A program made the translations under genes and the position numbers. Below the pieces are notes generated by a model that was given only the letters and a program-made list of their open reading frames with translations, made no database searches and was not told the DNA's origin. Below are positions 17,378-26,440 of a DNA stretch of 48,168 bases, in pieces (position 1 is the stretch's first letter; each line of letters opens with the position of its first letter). This DNA is from Roseomonas sp. (GTDB lineage: Bacteria; Pseudomonadota; Alphaproteobacteria; Acetobacterales; Acetobacteraceae), in contig JADCES010000123.1 of NCBI GenBank assembly GCA_020250005.1, positions 1-48,168 of the forward strand, read 5' to 3'.

Positions 17378-20293
17378 ATGAATGCCCTGCCCCCTGGCCG
17401 GATCACCCCCGGAGACCCCCGCCTGGCTGCCCGCTTGAGGCGTGAGACCAGCGCCGAGGTGCTGTTCCGCCCCGCGGATCGCGGCCGCTATGCCACTGAT
17501 GCATCCATCTATCAGCAGGAACCCATCGGGGTGGTGGTGCCGCGTTCCATCGCCGATGTGGAAGCTGCCTTGGCGATTTGCCGGGAAGAAGGCGTGCCGA
17601 TCCTACCAAGGGGCGGCGGCACCAGCCAATGCGGGCAGACCGTCAATCGCGCTTTGGTGCTGGATTGCACGAAGTACCTGAGGCGCGTGCTGGAAGTGGA
17701 TGCCAAGGCGGGCGTGGCGCGCGTTGAGCCTGGCATTACCCTCGGTGCACTGAATGATGCGCTGAAGGCCCATGGGCTGTTCTACCCGGTTGATCCTTCC
17801 ACCTGGCAGCGCTGCACCATTGGCGGGATGGCGGGGAATAATTCCTGCGGATCGAAATCCATCCGCTACGGGCTGATGGCCGATAATGTGCTGGCGATTG
17901 ATGCGCTGCTGGCGGATGGCACGCGGTTCCGCTTTGGCGATCTGCCGGACAATCTTGGCGCCGAGGTGCCGGGCGGCATTGCTGATCTGATCCAGCGCTT
18001 GCGCGCGCTCGGCGCGCGGGAGGCTGAGGAAATCGCCGCCCGCTTCCCCGAACAGCTGCGCCGTGTTGGCGGCTATAATATCGAAGCGCTGACGCCGGCG
18101 GCGCGGGCGGCAGGGCGCGGCAATCTCGCGCGGTTGCTGGTAGGATCGGAAGGCACCTTGGCCTTTTCGGCGGCGCTTGATCTGAAGCTTTGGCCGATCA
18201 AGCCGCGCAAGGTTTTGGGCATTTGCCAATTCCCGAGTTTCCGCAAGGCGATGGAAGCTTCGAAGCATCTTGTGACATTGATGCCGGAAGCGGTGGAATT
18301 GGTGGATCGCACCATGATTGATCTGGGGCGTTCCATCCCGATCTATCGCGCGACGATTGACAAGATGCTGATCGGCGAACCGGATAGCCTGTTGATTGTG
18401 GAATTCCATGGCCAGGAAGATGGCCCACTGCTGCGCGATTTGGCGCGGCTTGATGAAATGATGGCGGATCTTGGCCATCCCGGCCAGGTGGTGCGCGCGA
18501 CCGATGCCGGCTTTCAGGCCGCGATTGCTGAGGTGCGTGAAGCCGGCCTCAATATCATGATGTCCATGAAGGGAGACGGGAAACCGGTTTCCTTCATTGA
18601 AGATTGCGCGGTTGGTTTGGATGATCTGGCCGATTACACCGAAAAGCTGAATGAGGTTTTCGCCAAGTACGGCACCAAAGGCACCTGGTATGCGCATGCG
18701 TCCGTGGGCTGCCTGCATGTGCGCCCCGTTCTAAACATGAAGGATGGCGCGGAAGTTGCGAAAATGCGCGCCATTGCCGAGGAATGCTTCGCGCTGGTGC
18801 GGGAATACAAGGGCAGCCATTCCGGCGAGCATGGTGATGGCATTGTGCGGTCTGAATTCCATCGCCCGATGTTTGGGGATCGGATCGTCACCACTTTTGA
18901 GGAAGTGAAGGACGCGTTTGACCCAAGCGGGCTGTTGAACCCCAATCGCATCACGCGCCCGCCGCGCATGGATGACCGCAGCCTGTTTCGCTACGGACCG
19001 GATTATGCCGCAGATACAGCGATAACGCCGGCGCTGGATTGGTCCGACTATCCCGGCCCGCTTGGCGGCCTGCTGAGCGCGGTGGAGATGTGCAACAACA
19101 ATGGCACCTGCCGGAAGTTTGATGCCAATGTCATGTGCCCATCCTATCGCGCGACGCGCGATGAACAGCACCTGACGCGCGGCCGGGCGAACACGTTGCG
19201 CCTGGCGCTGACGGGCCAATTGGGGCCGGATGCGCTGGCGGGGGATGAGGTTGCCGCCGCCATGGCGCTGTGCGTTTCCTGCAAGGGCTGCAAGCGCGAA
19301 TGCCCAACCGGCGTGGATATGGCGCGCATGAAGATCGAGGCTTTGGCCGCACGCGCCAAGCGCCATGGCGTGCCGCTGCGTGAACGCCTGATTGCGCGCC
19401 TGCCGCGTATTGCGCGCTTTGCTTCCATGGCACCCTTCCTGTTCAATCTGCGCGACATGATCCCGGGCTTGCCCGCGCTGACGCAAAGCATGCTGGGCCT
19501 GGCGGCGGAGCGGCCTTTGCCGCGTTTTCGCGGTGATGTCTTTCATGATTGGGAATTGCGCGCCCCGGATGGCAGGGCAAATGAGGTGATCCTGCTGCCC
19601 GATGCCTTCAACCGTTACTTTGAGCCGGAAAATCTGCGCGCCGCCATCCGCGTGCTGCGTGCTGCTGGTTATGATCCCGCCGTGGCGCGGCCGCCACGTG
19701 GCATGCGCCCACTCGATGAAGGGCGCACCTTGCTTGCCGCTGGGATGGTTGACGAAGCGCGGGTTGAAGCGCGCCGCGTGATCGCGGCCCTGGCGCCCTT
19801 CGCATCGCCAGTGGTGGGCATTGAACCTTCATCACTGACCACCTTGCGCGATGAATTCCTGGTGCTGCTGCCCGGTGAGGAAAGCCGCGCCCTTTCCCAG
19901 CGCGCCTTGCTGCTGAGCGAATTGCTGGAACGCGACAAGCCAGCGCTGGCCTTCAAGCCACTGGAAGCAACTTTGCATATCCATGGCCATTGCCACCAGA
20001 AGGCATTCGGCGCCTTTCCTGCGGCGGTGGCGCTGTTGAAGCGCATCCCAGGGGTGACGGTGAAGCCCATCACCTCTTCCTGCTGCGGCATGGCGGGGGC
20101 CTTTGGCTATCAGGCGGAAAGCCTGGAAGCATCCAAGGCCATGGCGGAACTCTCACTTCTGCCGGCGGTGCGTGCTGCGGGGGCAGAGGATTTCATCATC
20201 GCCGATGGCACATCCTGCCGGCATCAAATCGGTGATCTTGGTGGGCGCGAAGCGATCCATTCCGTGCGGCTGCTGGACCGCGCCTTGTCATGA
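17378..20293 (+). CDS. fused FAD-linked oxidase / 4Fe-4S 2-hydroxyacid dehydrogenase
   Basis: A 971-residue fusion of a GlcD-like flavoprotein with a GlcF-like iron-sulfur module, as in YdiJ and bacterial D-lactate dehydrogenases. The FAD-binding type-4 domain occupies roughly residues 35-270 (PRGGGTSQCGQ, GNNSCGSKS). The FAD-linked C-terminal domain runs to about residue 535 (HSGEHGDGIVRSEFH). A ferredoxin-like region follows with CNNNGTCRK and CVSCKGCKRECPTG as likely [4Fe-4S] ligands. The C-terminal cysteine-rich domain has GHCHQKA and SSCCGMAGAFG. It likely passes electrons from D-lactate, D-2-hydroxyglutarate or glycolate to quinone. It heads a run of overlapping genes; its stop overlaps the next start (ATGA, 20290-20293). 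Confidence 0.9.
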   Translation: MNALPPGRITPGDPRLAARLRRETSAEVLFRPADRGRYATDASIYQQEPIGVVVPRSIADVEAALAICREEGVPILPRGGGTSQCGQTVNRALVLDCTKYLRRVLEVDAKAGVARVEPGITLGALNDALKAHGLFYPVDPSTWQRCTIGGMAGNNSCGSKSIRYGLMADNVLAIDALLADGTRFRFGDLPDNLGAEVPGGIADLIQRLRALGAREAEEIAARFPEQLRRVGGYNIEALTPAARAAGRGNLARLLVGSEGTLAFSAALDLKLWPIKPRKVLGICQFPSFRKAMEASKHLVTLMPEAVELVDRTMIDLGRSIPIYRATIDKMLIGEPDSLLIVEFHGQEDGPLLRDLARLDEMMADLGHPGQVVRATDAGFQAAIAEVREAGLNIMMSMKGDGKPVSFIEDCAVGLDDLADYTEKLNEVFAKYGTKGTWYAHASVGCLHVRPVLNMKDGAEVAKMRAIAEECFALVREYKGSHSGEHGDGIVRSEFHRPMFGDRIVTTFEEVKDAFDPSGLLNPNRITRPPRMDDRSLFRYGPDYAADTAITPALDWSDYPGPLGGLLSAVEMCNNNGTCRKFDANVMCPSYRATRDEQHLTRGRANTLRLALTGQLGPDALAGDEVAAAMALCVSCKGCKRECPTGVDMARMKIEALAARAKRHGVPLRERLIARLPRIARFASMAPFLFNLRDMIPGLPALTQSMLGLAAERPLPRFRGDVFHDWELRAPDGRANEVILLPDAFNRYFEPENLRAAIRVLRAAGYDPAVARPPRGMRPLDEGRTLLAAGMVDEARVEARRVIAALAPFASPVVGIEPSSLTTLRDEFLVLLPGEESRALSQRALLLSELLERDKPALAFKPLEATLHIHGHCHQKAFGAFPAAVALLKRIPGVTVKPITSSCCGMAGAFGYQAESLEASKAMAELSLLPAVRAAGAEDFIIADGTSCRHQIGDLGGREAIHSVRLLDRALS

Positions 20294-20862
20294 GCGACGC
20301 TGAAGCCATTCTCGCCTTCTGGTATGCCGAAGGGCGCGATAGCTACCGCCCGATCTGGTTTCAGAGGAACGATTCTTTCGATGCCGAAATCCGCGACCGT
20401 TTCGGCGCGCTGATTCGCCCAGCGCGGGAAGGTACTTTCGATTCCTGGGCTGAAACGCCAACAGGTGCTTTGGCACTGCTGATCCTGCTTGATCAATTCC
20501 CGCGCAATGTGTTTCGCGGCAGCGCAGAGGCCTTCGCAAGTGATGCCCATGCCCGCGCCATTGCACGCCAGGTCGTGCTGGAAAAGCGCTTTGATCTGCA
20601 ACTTGGTCCTTACGAAAAGCCTTTTGTCTATCTGCCCTTCGAACATAGTGAAGCGATGGCGGATCAGGATGTGTCTGTCGCCTTGTTTGAAGGCTTGCGC
20701 GACATTCCGCACCATGCGCGCGAAAAAGGTGCGATTGACTATGCTTGGCGGCATCGCGTGGTGATCCAGGAATTTGGGCGCTTCCCGCATCGTAATGCCG
20801 CACTCGGGCGGGTTTCCTCGCCAGCGGAACAGGCCTGGCTTGCTGCCGGGGGAGGCTTTTGA
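20290..20862 (+). CDS. DUF924 family protein
   Basis: A 190-residue soluble protein of the DUF924 family, which is mostly helical and TPR-like. Typical landmarks are the start (AILAFWYAEG), the W-F pair in PIWFQRNDSFD, LLILLDQFPRNVFRG, YEKPFVYLPFEHSE and the C-terminal FGRFPHRNAALGR. No enzymatic role is established for the family. It overlaps the preceding dehydrogenase by four bases and the following oxidoreductase by one base (TGATG), so it is very probably part of one transcript. Conserved Arg, His and Phe residues make an RNA- or nucleotide-related function conceivable, but nothing in the sequence proves it. Confidence 0.88.
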   Translation: MSDAEAILAFWYAEGRDSYRPIWFQRNDSFDAEIRDRFGALIRPAREGTFDSWAETPTGALALLILLDQFPRNVFRGSAEAFASDAHARAIARQVVLEKRFDLQLGPYEKPFVYLPFEHSEAMADQDVSVALFEGLRDIPHHAREKGAIDYAWRHRVVIQEFGRFPHRNAALGRVSSPAEQAWLAAGGGF

Positions 20863-21833
20863 TGGCGCTACCGATTGCCATCCTGGGTGCTGGGCTTGCC
20901 GGCATTGCGGCGGCACGTGCTTTGATCGCGCGCGGCCATGCAGCGACACTATTTGACAAGGGCCGAGGTCCGGGCGGGCGCCTCGCGACACGGCGGATTG
21001 ATGCGGAAGGGCGCAAGCTGCAGTTTGATCATGGCGCGCAATATCTGCGGGCCGAGAGCGCGGATTTTGCCGCAGCGCTTGCCGAAGCTGGAACCGCGCC
21101 CTGGCCTGATGCGGCGCGGCGTGTTGGTGTGCCTTCCATGTCTGCCGTGCCGCGCGCCTTGCTTGGTGACATTCCTTGTGTTGCCTTACGCCATGTCGGG
21201 AAAATCACTGGGCGTCCCGGCGCCTGGACGCTGCGCCATTGGGATGCGCGGCAGGTGCGCCCGGGCAAGCCTTTGCCCGATACCGCGCCGGAAGAAGCCG
21301 GGCCTTTTGCCGCGGTGCTGCTGACCATGCCGGCGACGCAAGCGCGGGAGGTTCTGGGGCAACACGCGCCAAGGCTGCATGAAGCGCTTGCCGCCATTCG
21401 CTACGCGCCGTGTTGGACTGTGATGGCCGCCTTCAGCGCGCCGCTTGCCCTGCCGGAAACGCTCCGCCCAGAAGCGCATGCGATTGGCTGGGCGGCGCGC
21501 GATTCCGCCAAGCCAGGGCGCGATGCGCGTCAAGAAAACTGGGTGATCCAGGCCGGCCCCGCCTGGACGCGCGCGCATCTGGAATTGCCAGCGGAAGAGA
21601 TCGCAGCACCGTTGCTCGCCGCCCTGGCCAGCTTCAGCGGCGCGCCCTTGCCGGCGCCCTTCATGGCGGTCGCGCATCGCTGGCGTTATTCGCTGCTGGA
21701 AGCGCTCTTGGGTGAGCCATGTCTTTGGGATGGCACAGCGCGCATCGGCTATGCCAGTGATGGCTGCATCGGCGGGCGCGCTGAAGCGGCGTGGCAGAGT
21801 GGTGCGGCACTGGCCGCACAGGTGCTGGCATGA
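20862..21833 (+). CDS. renalase-like FAD/NAD(P)-dependent oxidoreductase
   Basis: A 323-residue flavoprotein of the renalase-like group. The N-terminal Rossmann motif is GAGLAGIAAARAL, followed by FDKGRGPGGRLATRR and FDHGAQYLR, the signature of bacterial renalases and related amine oxidase-fold enzymes. C-terminal FAD contacts are probably in GYASDGCIGGRAEAAWQSG. Bacterial renalases oxidise off-isomer dihydro-NAD(P)H, a metabolite-repair role. Whether this protein shares that activity cannot be decided here. I chose ATG 20862 over the preceding in-frame TTG because the GGGGGAGG ribosome site at 20848-20855 fits it. It is coupled to both neighbours (TGATG before, ATGA after). Confidence 0.83.
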   Translation: MALPIAILGAGLAGIAAARALIARGHAATLFDKGRGPGGRLATRRIDAEGRKLQFDHGAQYLRAESADFAAALAEAGTAPWPDAARRVGVPSMSAVPRALLGDIPCVALRHVGKITGRPGAWTLRHWDARQVRPGKPLPDTAPEEAGPFAAVLLTMPATQAREVLGQHAPRLHEALAAIRYAPCWTVMAAFSAPLALPETLRPEAHAIGWAARDSAKPGRDARQENWVIQAGPAWTRAHLELPAEEIAAPLLAALASFSGAPLPAPFMAVAHRWRYSLLEALLGEPCLWDGTARIGYASDGCIGGRAEAAWQSGAALAAQVLA

Positions 21834-22417
21834 AACCCGCCCGCCCCACTTTCGCCGGCGACATCACGGCAAGCCTGCACGAAGCCTTTCGCCTGCTGGC
21901 TGATGCTGTCCCGAACCGGCGCAGCCCCTTTCACACGCCAACACTTGCCAGCCTGGATGATGCCGGCGCACCCAGCTTACGCACCGTTGTGCTGCGCGGC
22001 TTTGATGCAGAGGCGCGCCGGCTACGTTTCCATACCGATCGGCGCAGTGATAAGGCACGCGGCATGGCGCGTGATCCGCGCGTCATGATGCATTTCTATG
22101 ACGCTGCCTTGCATATCCAATTGCGCGTGGCGGGTCACGCGGCGCTTCATCTGGATGATGCGGTGGCGGATGCTGCCTGGGCCGCCAGCCGATCCAGCAG
22201 CCGCATGTGCTATGCCGCGCCCGATGCCTCTGGCGCCATTGTGCCCGCCCCGCCCGCCGCACCGCAGGATGCGGAAATCGGTCGCCCGCATTTCGCCGCG
22301 GTGGTGATAGGCTTTTATAAGCTGGAATGGCTCTGGCTTGCCGCCGCCGGGCATCAACGCGCGCGCTTCATCTGGGATGAAGCGGGCCAGCTTACCGCCG
22401 ATTGGATCGCGCCATGA
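21830..22417 (+). CDS. pyridoxamine 5'-phosphate oxidase-like flavoprotein
   Basis: A 195-residue split-barrel FMN-binding protein of the PNPOx-like family. Recognisable elements are SPFHTPTLASLD near residue 30, SLRTVVLRGFD, the FMN-phosphate region FHTDRRSDKARGM, and VMMHFYD. The C-terminal half has WLAAAGHQRARF, which replaces the substrate-binding region of true PdxH. It is shorter than classical PdxH and lacks a convincing PLP-binding tail, so a role in vitamin B6 synthesis should not be assumed. The start overlaps the previous stop as ATGA at 21830-21833, and its own stop overlaps the next start the same way. Confidence 0.83.
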   Translation: MKPARPTFAGDITASLHEAFRLLADAVPNRRSPFHTPTLASLDDAGAPSLRTVVLRGFDAEARRLRFHTDRRSDKARGMARDPRVMMHFYDAALHIQLRVAGHAALHLDDAVADAAWAASRSSSRMCYAAPDASGAIVPAPPAAPQDAEIGRPHFAAVVIGFYKLEWLWLAAAGHQRARFIWDEAGQLTADWIAP

Positions 22418-22659
22418 ATATCGAAGCCATCACCGCCGCCATGCTCCGCATCGCCGCCGAACGCGGTCCGGAAAAAAGCCTATGCCCCACCGATGTGGCG
22501 CGCGCTGTCTCTGCCGAGAACTGGCGCTCCTTGCTAGGCGCAGTGCGGCAGGTGGCGGCAGAACTCGCGCGCCAGGGCAAGATTGAAATCCTGCGCAAGG
22601 GCAAACCCATCAGCCCCGATGAAATAAGGGGCGTCATTCGCTTGAGGGCCATATCATGA
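22414..22659 (+). CDS. DUF3253 small protein
   Basis: An 81-residue protein matching the DUF3253 pattern: MLRIAAERGPEKSLCPTDVARAV, a central RSLLGAVRQVAAELARQGKIEILRKG split by a short turn, and GVIRLR at the end. The fold looks like a small winged-helix domain, so DNA binding is possible but unproven. The ATG at 22414 overlaps the preceding stop and its stop overlaps the next start (ATGA both times). A short in-frame extension from an upstream TTG at 22402 is possible but unnecessary. Confidence 0.82.
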   Translation: MNIEAITAAMLRIAAERGPEKSLCPTDVARAVSAENWRSLLGAVRQVAAELARQGKIEILRKGKPISPDEIRGVIRLRAIS

Positions 22660-23096
22660 TTTCTGCCCTGTTTTCTCGTGGCGCTGAGGGCATTCCCGCC
22701 CCCGCGCCGCTCGATTTCGCAACGCTGCAATTGCCACCCTCGCCCAATACCTGCCTGCTGACGCCGAGCGTCGCACCGGGGCGGGGGCATTTGCATCGGG
22801 ACCCGCTGCCTGCCTCGCCCGAAGCGGTGATGGCAACCCTGGATCGCGTTGCGGCCAGTATGCCGCGCACCTTTCCACTCGCGCGCTTTCCGGCGCGCAA
22901 CCAGGCGCAATGGGTCGTGCGCAGCGCGCTGGTGAATTACCCGGATATCGTGGTGGCGGAAGCCGCGCCGGTTGAAGGTGGCACAGGGCTTTGGATGTAT
23001 TCGCGCAGCCTGATTGGCTGGTCTGATCTAGGCGTCAATCGCGCGCGCGTCATGGCTTGGCTTGAAGCGCTGGAAGCGGCGCTGCGCGCGGGCTAG
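22656..23096 (+). CDS. DUF1499 family protein
   Basis: A 146-residue protein with the DUF1499 hallmark at the C-terminus: YPDIVVAEAAPVEGGTGLWMYSRSLIG then WSDLGVNRARV. In other members the conserved core is R-x-G-x-SD-x-G-VN-R. There is no clear signal peptide or membrane segment, though several relatives are envelope proteins. It overlaps DUF3253 by four bases and is followed after 10 bases by the ABC exporter. Its function is unknown for the whole family. The context suggests it works with the other small genes of this run, but no mechanism can be read from the sequence. Confidence 0.83.
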   Translation: MISALFSRGAEGIPAPAPLDFATLQLPPSPNTCLLTPSVAPGRGHLHRDPLPASPEAVMATLDRVAASMPRTFPLARFPARNQAQWVVRSALVNYPDIVVAEAAPVEGGTGLWMYSRSLIGWSDLGVNRARVMAWLEALEAALRAG

Positions 23097-23106
23097 GCGC
23101 TACTTC

Positions 23107-24843
23107 ATGCGCTGGATCATCACTTTCATCGCCGAAGCCTGGGCGCTGATCGCCCCCTTTTGGCGGAGCGAGGAACGCTGGCGCGCGCGGCTGCTGCTGG
23201 CGGTGGTGATCACGCTCAACCTATCACTGGTCGGCATGACCGTGCTGCTCACCTATTGGCAGCGCGCCTTCTACAATACGCTGGAGAATAAGGATTGGGA
23301 TGGCTTTATCGCGTTGCTTTTCACCTGGCATCGCACCGAAGCGGAAGGGCTGCTGCCGGGTTTTGTGATGGTGGCTGTGCTCTATATTCTGATCGCCGTG
23401 TATCAGCTTTATCTGCGCCAGGCCCTGCAAATGCGCTGGCGGCGATGGCTGACAGATGTCTATCTGGCGCAATGGCTGTCCGATCGCGCCTATTATCACA
23501 TGGCCTTGACCGATCCCTATACAGATAATCCCGATCAGCGCATTGCCGATGATGCGCGGCTATTTGTGGAAGACACGCTCGGGCTTGGCATTGGCTTGCT
23601 CAATTCCATTGTCACGCTCGGGTCCTTCATTCTGGTGCTGTGGTCGCTGTCTGGGCCGGTCACGGTGCTGGGCGTTGAAATTCCTGGCTATATGGTCTGG
23701 GTGGCGTTGATCTATGCGCTGCTGGGTACTTGGCTTGCGCATTTGATCGGGCGGCCGCTGATCGCGCTCAATTTCTCGCAGCAAAGGCTGGAAGCGGATT
23801 TTCGTTATGCGCTGGTGCGGCTGCGTGAAAACACCGAAGGTATCGCGCTTTATGGTGGTGAGGCCGATGAAAAACGCGGCCTCACGCAGCGCTTTACCAG
23901 GCTTATGGTGAATTGGTGGGACATCATGCGCGCCACCAAGCGCCTGACCTTCTTCACCGCAGGCTATGGGCAGGTGGCTTCCATCTTCCCGATTGTGGTT
24001 GCGGCCCCGGCTTATTTCGCGGGGCGCTTGCCGCTTGGCGGCCTGATCCAAACCAGCAGCGCCTTTGGCCAGGTACAGGGCGCGCTTTCCTGGTTTGTGG
24101 ATAATTACGGGAAGCTGACGGAATGGCGCGCGACCGTGCAGCGCCTGACAGGCTTTACCCAGGCCATCACGAAAGCGCGTGAGGCTGGTGCGGGGCCGCA
24201 AGCCAGTAAGGGAAGTGCAGATGGTCTTGCCATGCGCGATGTCACACTCAAGCTGCCGGATGGGCGTGTGTTGCTGAGCGGCGCTGAGATGAATGTGACC
24301 CCAGGTGAGGCCGTGTTGATCAATGGGCCTTCGGGCTCCGGCAAATCAACCCTGTTTCGCGCCATCGCCGGCATTTGGCCCTTTGGCAGCGGCACGATTT
24401 CTCTGCCGCAGGATGCGCGCGCATTATTCCTGCCGCAGCGCCCATACTTGCCGCTTGGAACGTTGAAGCGCGCCGTATGCTACCCGGAAGATGAAGCGCA
24501 CTTCACCGATGCCGATGTTGTGGCCGCGCTTGACGAAGCGGGGCTTGGTCACCTGGCTCCCCGGCTTGCCGATAGCGATAGCTGGGGCCAACGGCTTTCA
24601 GGCGGTGAACAGCAACGGCTTTCCTTTGCGCGCGCCTTTCTGCTGCGTCCGGATTGGTTATTCCTGGATGAGGCAACCGCCAGCCTTGATCCGGAAGCCG
24701 AGGATGCTTTGCATGAAAGCCTGCAACGCATCCTGCCTGGTGTCACGATGCTTTCCATCGCGCATCGTCCGGCAGTGGCGCGTTTCCATGACAGGATTCT
24801 GCGTATGGAAGATGGCCGGCTTGTGGAAAAAGACCATCACTGA
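23107..24843 (+). CDS. ABC transporter, fused permease/ATPase (YddA/SbmA-like)
   Basis: A 578-residue half-transporter, probably working as a homodimer in the inner membrane. The N-terminal membrane domain has about six helices and belongs to the ABC_membrane_2/SbmA-BacA-like type (YWQRAFYNTLENKDWDGF, RWRRWLTDVYLAQWL, EADFRYALVRLRENTEGIA). The ATPase domain has Walker A GPSGSGKST, signature LSGGEQQRLSFARAF, Walker B WLFLDEATASLD and the H-loop in LSIAHRP. Related proteins move peptides, very-long-chain acyl compounds or cobalamin; the substrate here is unknown. The ATG at 23107 leaves a 10-base gap after DUF1499 and probably closes the operon. It converges on the GMC gene with a 6-base gap. 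Confidence 0.88.
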   Translation: MRWIITFIAEAWALIAPFWRSEERWRARLLLAVVITLNLSLVGMTVLLTYWQRAFYNTLENKDWDGFIALLFTWHRTEAEGLLPGFVMVAVLYILIAVYQLYLRQALQMRWRRWLTDVYLAQWLSDRAYYHMALTDPYTDNPDQRIADDARLFVEDTLGLGIGLLNSIVTLGSFILVLWSLSGPVTVLGVEIPGYMVWVALIYALLGTWLAHLIGRPLIALNFSQQRLEADFRYALVRLRENTEGIALYGGEADEKRGLTQRFTRLMVNWWDIMRATKRLTFFTAGYGQVASIFPIVVAAPAYFAGRLPLGGLIQTSSAFGQVQGALSWFVDNYGKLTEWRATVQRLTGFTQAITKAREAGAGPQASKGSADGLAMRDVTLKLPDGRVLLSGAEMNVTPGEAVLINGPSGSGKSTLFRAIAGIWPFGSGTISLPQDARALFLPQRPYLPLGTLKRAVCYPEDEAHFTDADVVAALDEAGLGHLAPRLADSDSWGQRLSGGEQQRLSFARAFLLRPDWLFLDEATASLDPEAEDALHESLQRILPGVTMLSIAHRPAVARFHDRILRMEDGRLVEKDHH

Positions 24844-24849
24844 GCGCAG

Positions 24850-26415
24850 TCAAGGGATGGCGCGAATCCTGCGCGCTGCGGCTTCGCCAATCATCACACA
24901 GGTGAAATGCAGATTGGCGCGACAATCGGAGGGCATGATGGAAGCATCCACCACGCGCAAGCCTTCCACACCGCGCACCTTCAAATCCGGGTCCACCACG
25001 CCGCGCGGGTCTTCATGCGCGGTCATGCGGCAGGTGCCGGCGGCGTGCTGGATATCGCCCGCCTGATCGAGCATAAGCTGATCCAGCGCGTCATCGGCCA
25101 GCGCTGCGGCTTCTGTCATGGTTAGCGCCGTTTCACCAAAGGTGATGGCATCCGCAATATCCGCGACCGGCGGCAGCGCGCAAAGCTTCGCCAACCGCCG
25201 CACCCCATCGCGCATGCGCAGCCGATCGGCGGGATGGTCCAGCATGTTTTCCTCCACGACCGGCTGCGCATCCGGATCGGCTGAGGTCAAACGTACTTCA
25301 CCACGCGACAGCGCATCATAAAGTGCCACGCCAATGCCGCCATTGGGTGCCACGCCGCCTTCTGCCAAGCCACGGTGATTATAGGCGATGATGATCATGT
25401 CACGTTCACCGCCGCCGCCGAGCTTGCTGCTATAGGTCAGACAGCAATTGGTGTGGCGTGCATCGGCACCTTGCGCGCGAAAGCGCGGCTTCAGTGCAAG
25501 GCTGGCGCGCAGGATCGGGTGATCCATGAAATGCTGCCCAACGGCAGGTGCATCATGCAGCACGGTAACGCCCAAGCCTTGCAAGGCAGCGGCAGGGCCG
25601 ATGCCGCTTCGCATCAAAATGCAGGGGCTATGGATCGCGCCGGCGCAAAGCACCACTTCTCGCGCGGCAATATCCTCAAAGCTGCCAGCGCCGAAGCGTA
25701 CGCGTACACCAGCGGCGCGGCGCCCTTCGAAGATCACGCGGTCCACCAGCGCATCACCGCGAATGGTCAGGTTCGCGCGCCCACGTGCCGGTTCCAGATA
25801 ACCATCATTGGTGGTCACGCGCTGGCCATGGCGGAGATTGATCGGGTTGCAGGAAAGCCCTTCGCCTTCCGGCGCATTCAAATCGGGCTTCACGGGATAG
25901 CCCGCGAGGCGCGCGGCATCGCGCAGCGCGCAATCAACTGCGCCCCAGTTTTCTTCCGGCATGCGCCAAACCGGGATGGGGCCGCCCTGGCGCTTGCCGG
26001 GTACGCCGTAATTCGCATCATCTTCGATGGCGTCAAAAATCGGCATGACATCGGCGGCTGACCAACCCTCACACCCTGCCTCAGCCCAGGCATCGAAAGC
26101 GGCTGGCACGCCGCGGATGGCGATTTGCGCATTGACCGCGGAGGAACCGCCAAGCGCCTTGCCGCGCCAATAGAATTTCGGTGCCTGCGCGCGGGTGCGG
26201 CGCGTCATCAGCCCAGGCCATTGCCAGGCGGCCTGATGCGCGGGGTCATGCATGAAGGGCACGATATTTGGGCTGCGTAAAGCAGCCGGCGCTTCCGCCG
26301 CGCGCCAATCACGCCCCGCTTCCAGGAGCAGAACGCGCCGATGCGAATCTTCCGAAAGCCGCGCGGCCAAGGTGGCCCCTGATGAACCTGCGCCGACCAC
26401 GATCACATCATACAT
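24850..26415 (-). CDS. GMC family flavin oxidoreductase (choline dehydrogenase-like)
   Basis: A 521-residue FAD enzyme of the glucose-methanol-choline family. The N-terminal ADP-binding motif is VVGAGSSGATLAARLSE with an acidic strand end (LLLEAG). GMC signature 1 is GKALGGSSAVNAQIAIRG and signature 2 is GAIHSPCILMRSGIGPA. Near the C-terminus the catalytic region reads DIQHAAGTCRMTAHEDPRG and later RANLHFTCVMIGE, which differs from the usual HPVGTCRMG and N-NAPT forms but keeps His residues at both places. It probably oxidises an alcohol to an aldehyde. It is last in a leftward group with TPR, hydrolase and CaiB genes. No betB or betI neighbour is present, so a choline substrate is not supported. 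Confidence 0.88.
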   Translation of the reverse strand: MYDVIVVGAGSSGATLAARLSEDSHRRVLLLEAGRDWRAAEAPAALRSPNIVPFMHDPAHQAAWQWPGLMTRRTRAQAPKFYWRGKALGGSSAVNAQIAIRGVPAAFDAWAEAGCEGWSAADVMPIFDAIEDDANYGVPGKRQGGPIPVWRMPEENWGAVDCALRDAARLAGYPVKPDLNAPEGEGLSCNPINLRHGQRVTTNDGYLEPARGRANLTIRGDALVDRVIFEGRRAAGVRVRFGAGSFEDIAAREVVLCAGAIHSPCILMRSGIGPAAALQGLGVTVLHDAPAVGQHFMDHPILRASLALKPRFRAQGADARHTNCCLTYSSKLGGGGERDMIIIAYNHRGLAEGGVAPNGGIGVALYDALSRGEVRLTSADPDAQPVVEENMLDHPADRLRMRDGVRRLAKLCALPPVADIADAITFGETALTMTEAAALADDALDQLMLDQAGDIQHAAGTCRMTAHEDPRGVVDPDLKVRGVEGLRVVDASIMPSDCRANLHFTCVMIGEAAARRIRAIP

Positions 26416-26440
26416 GGCTGCAAACTCCTGGCGTTATTGT

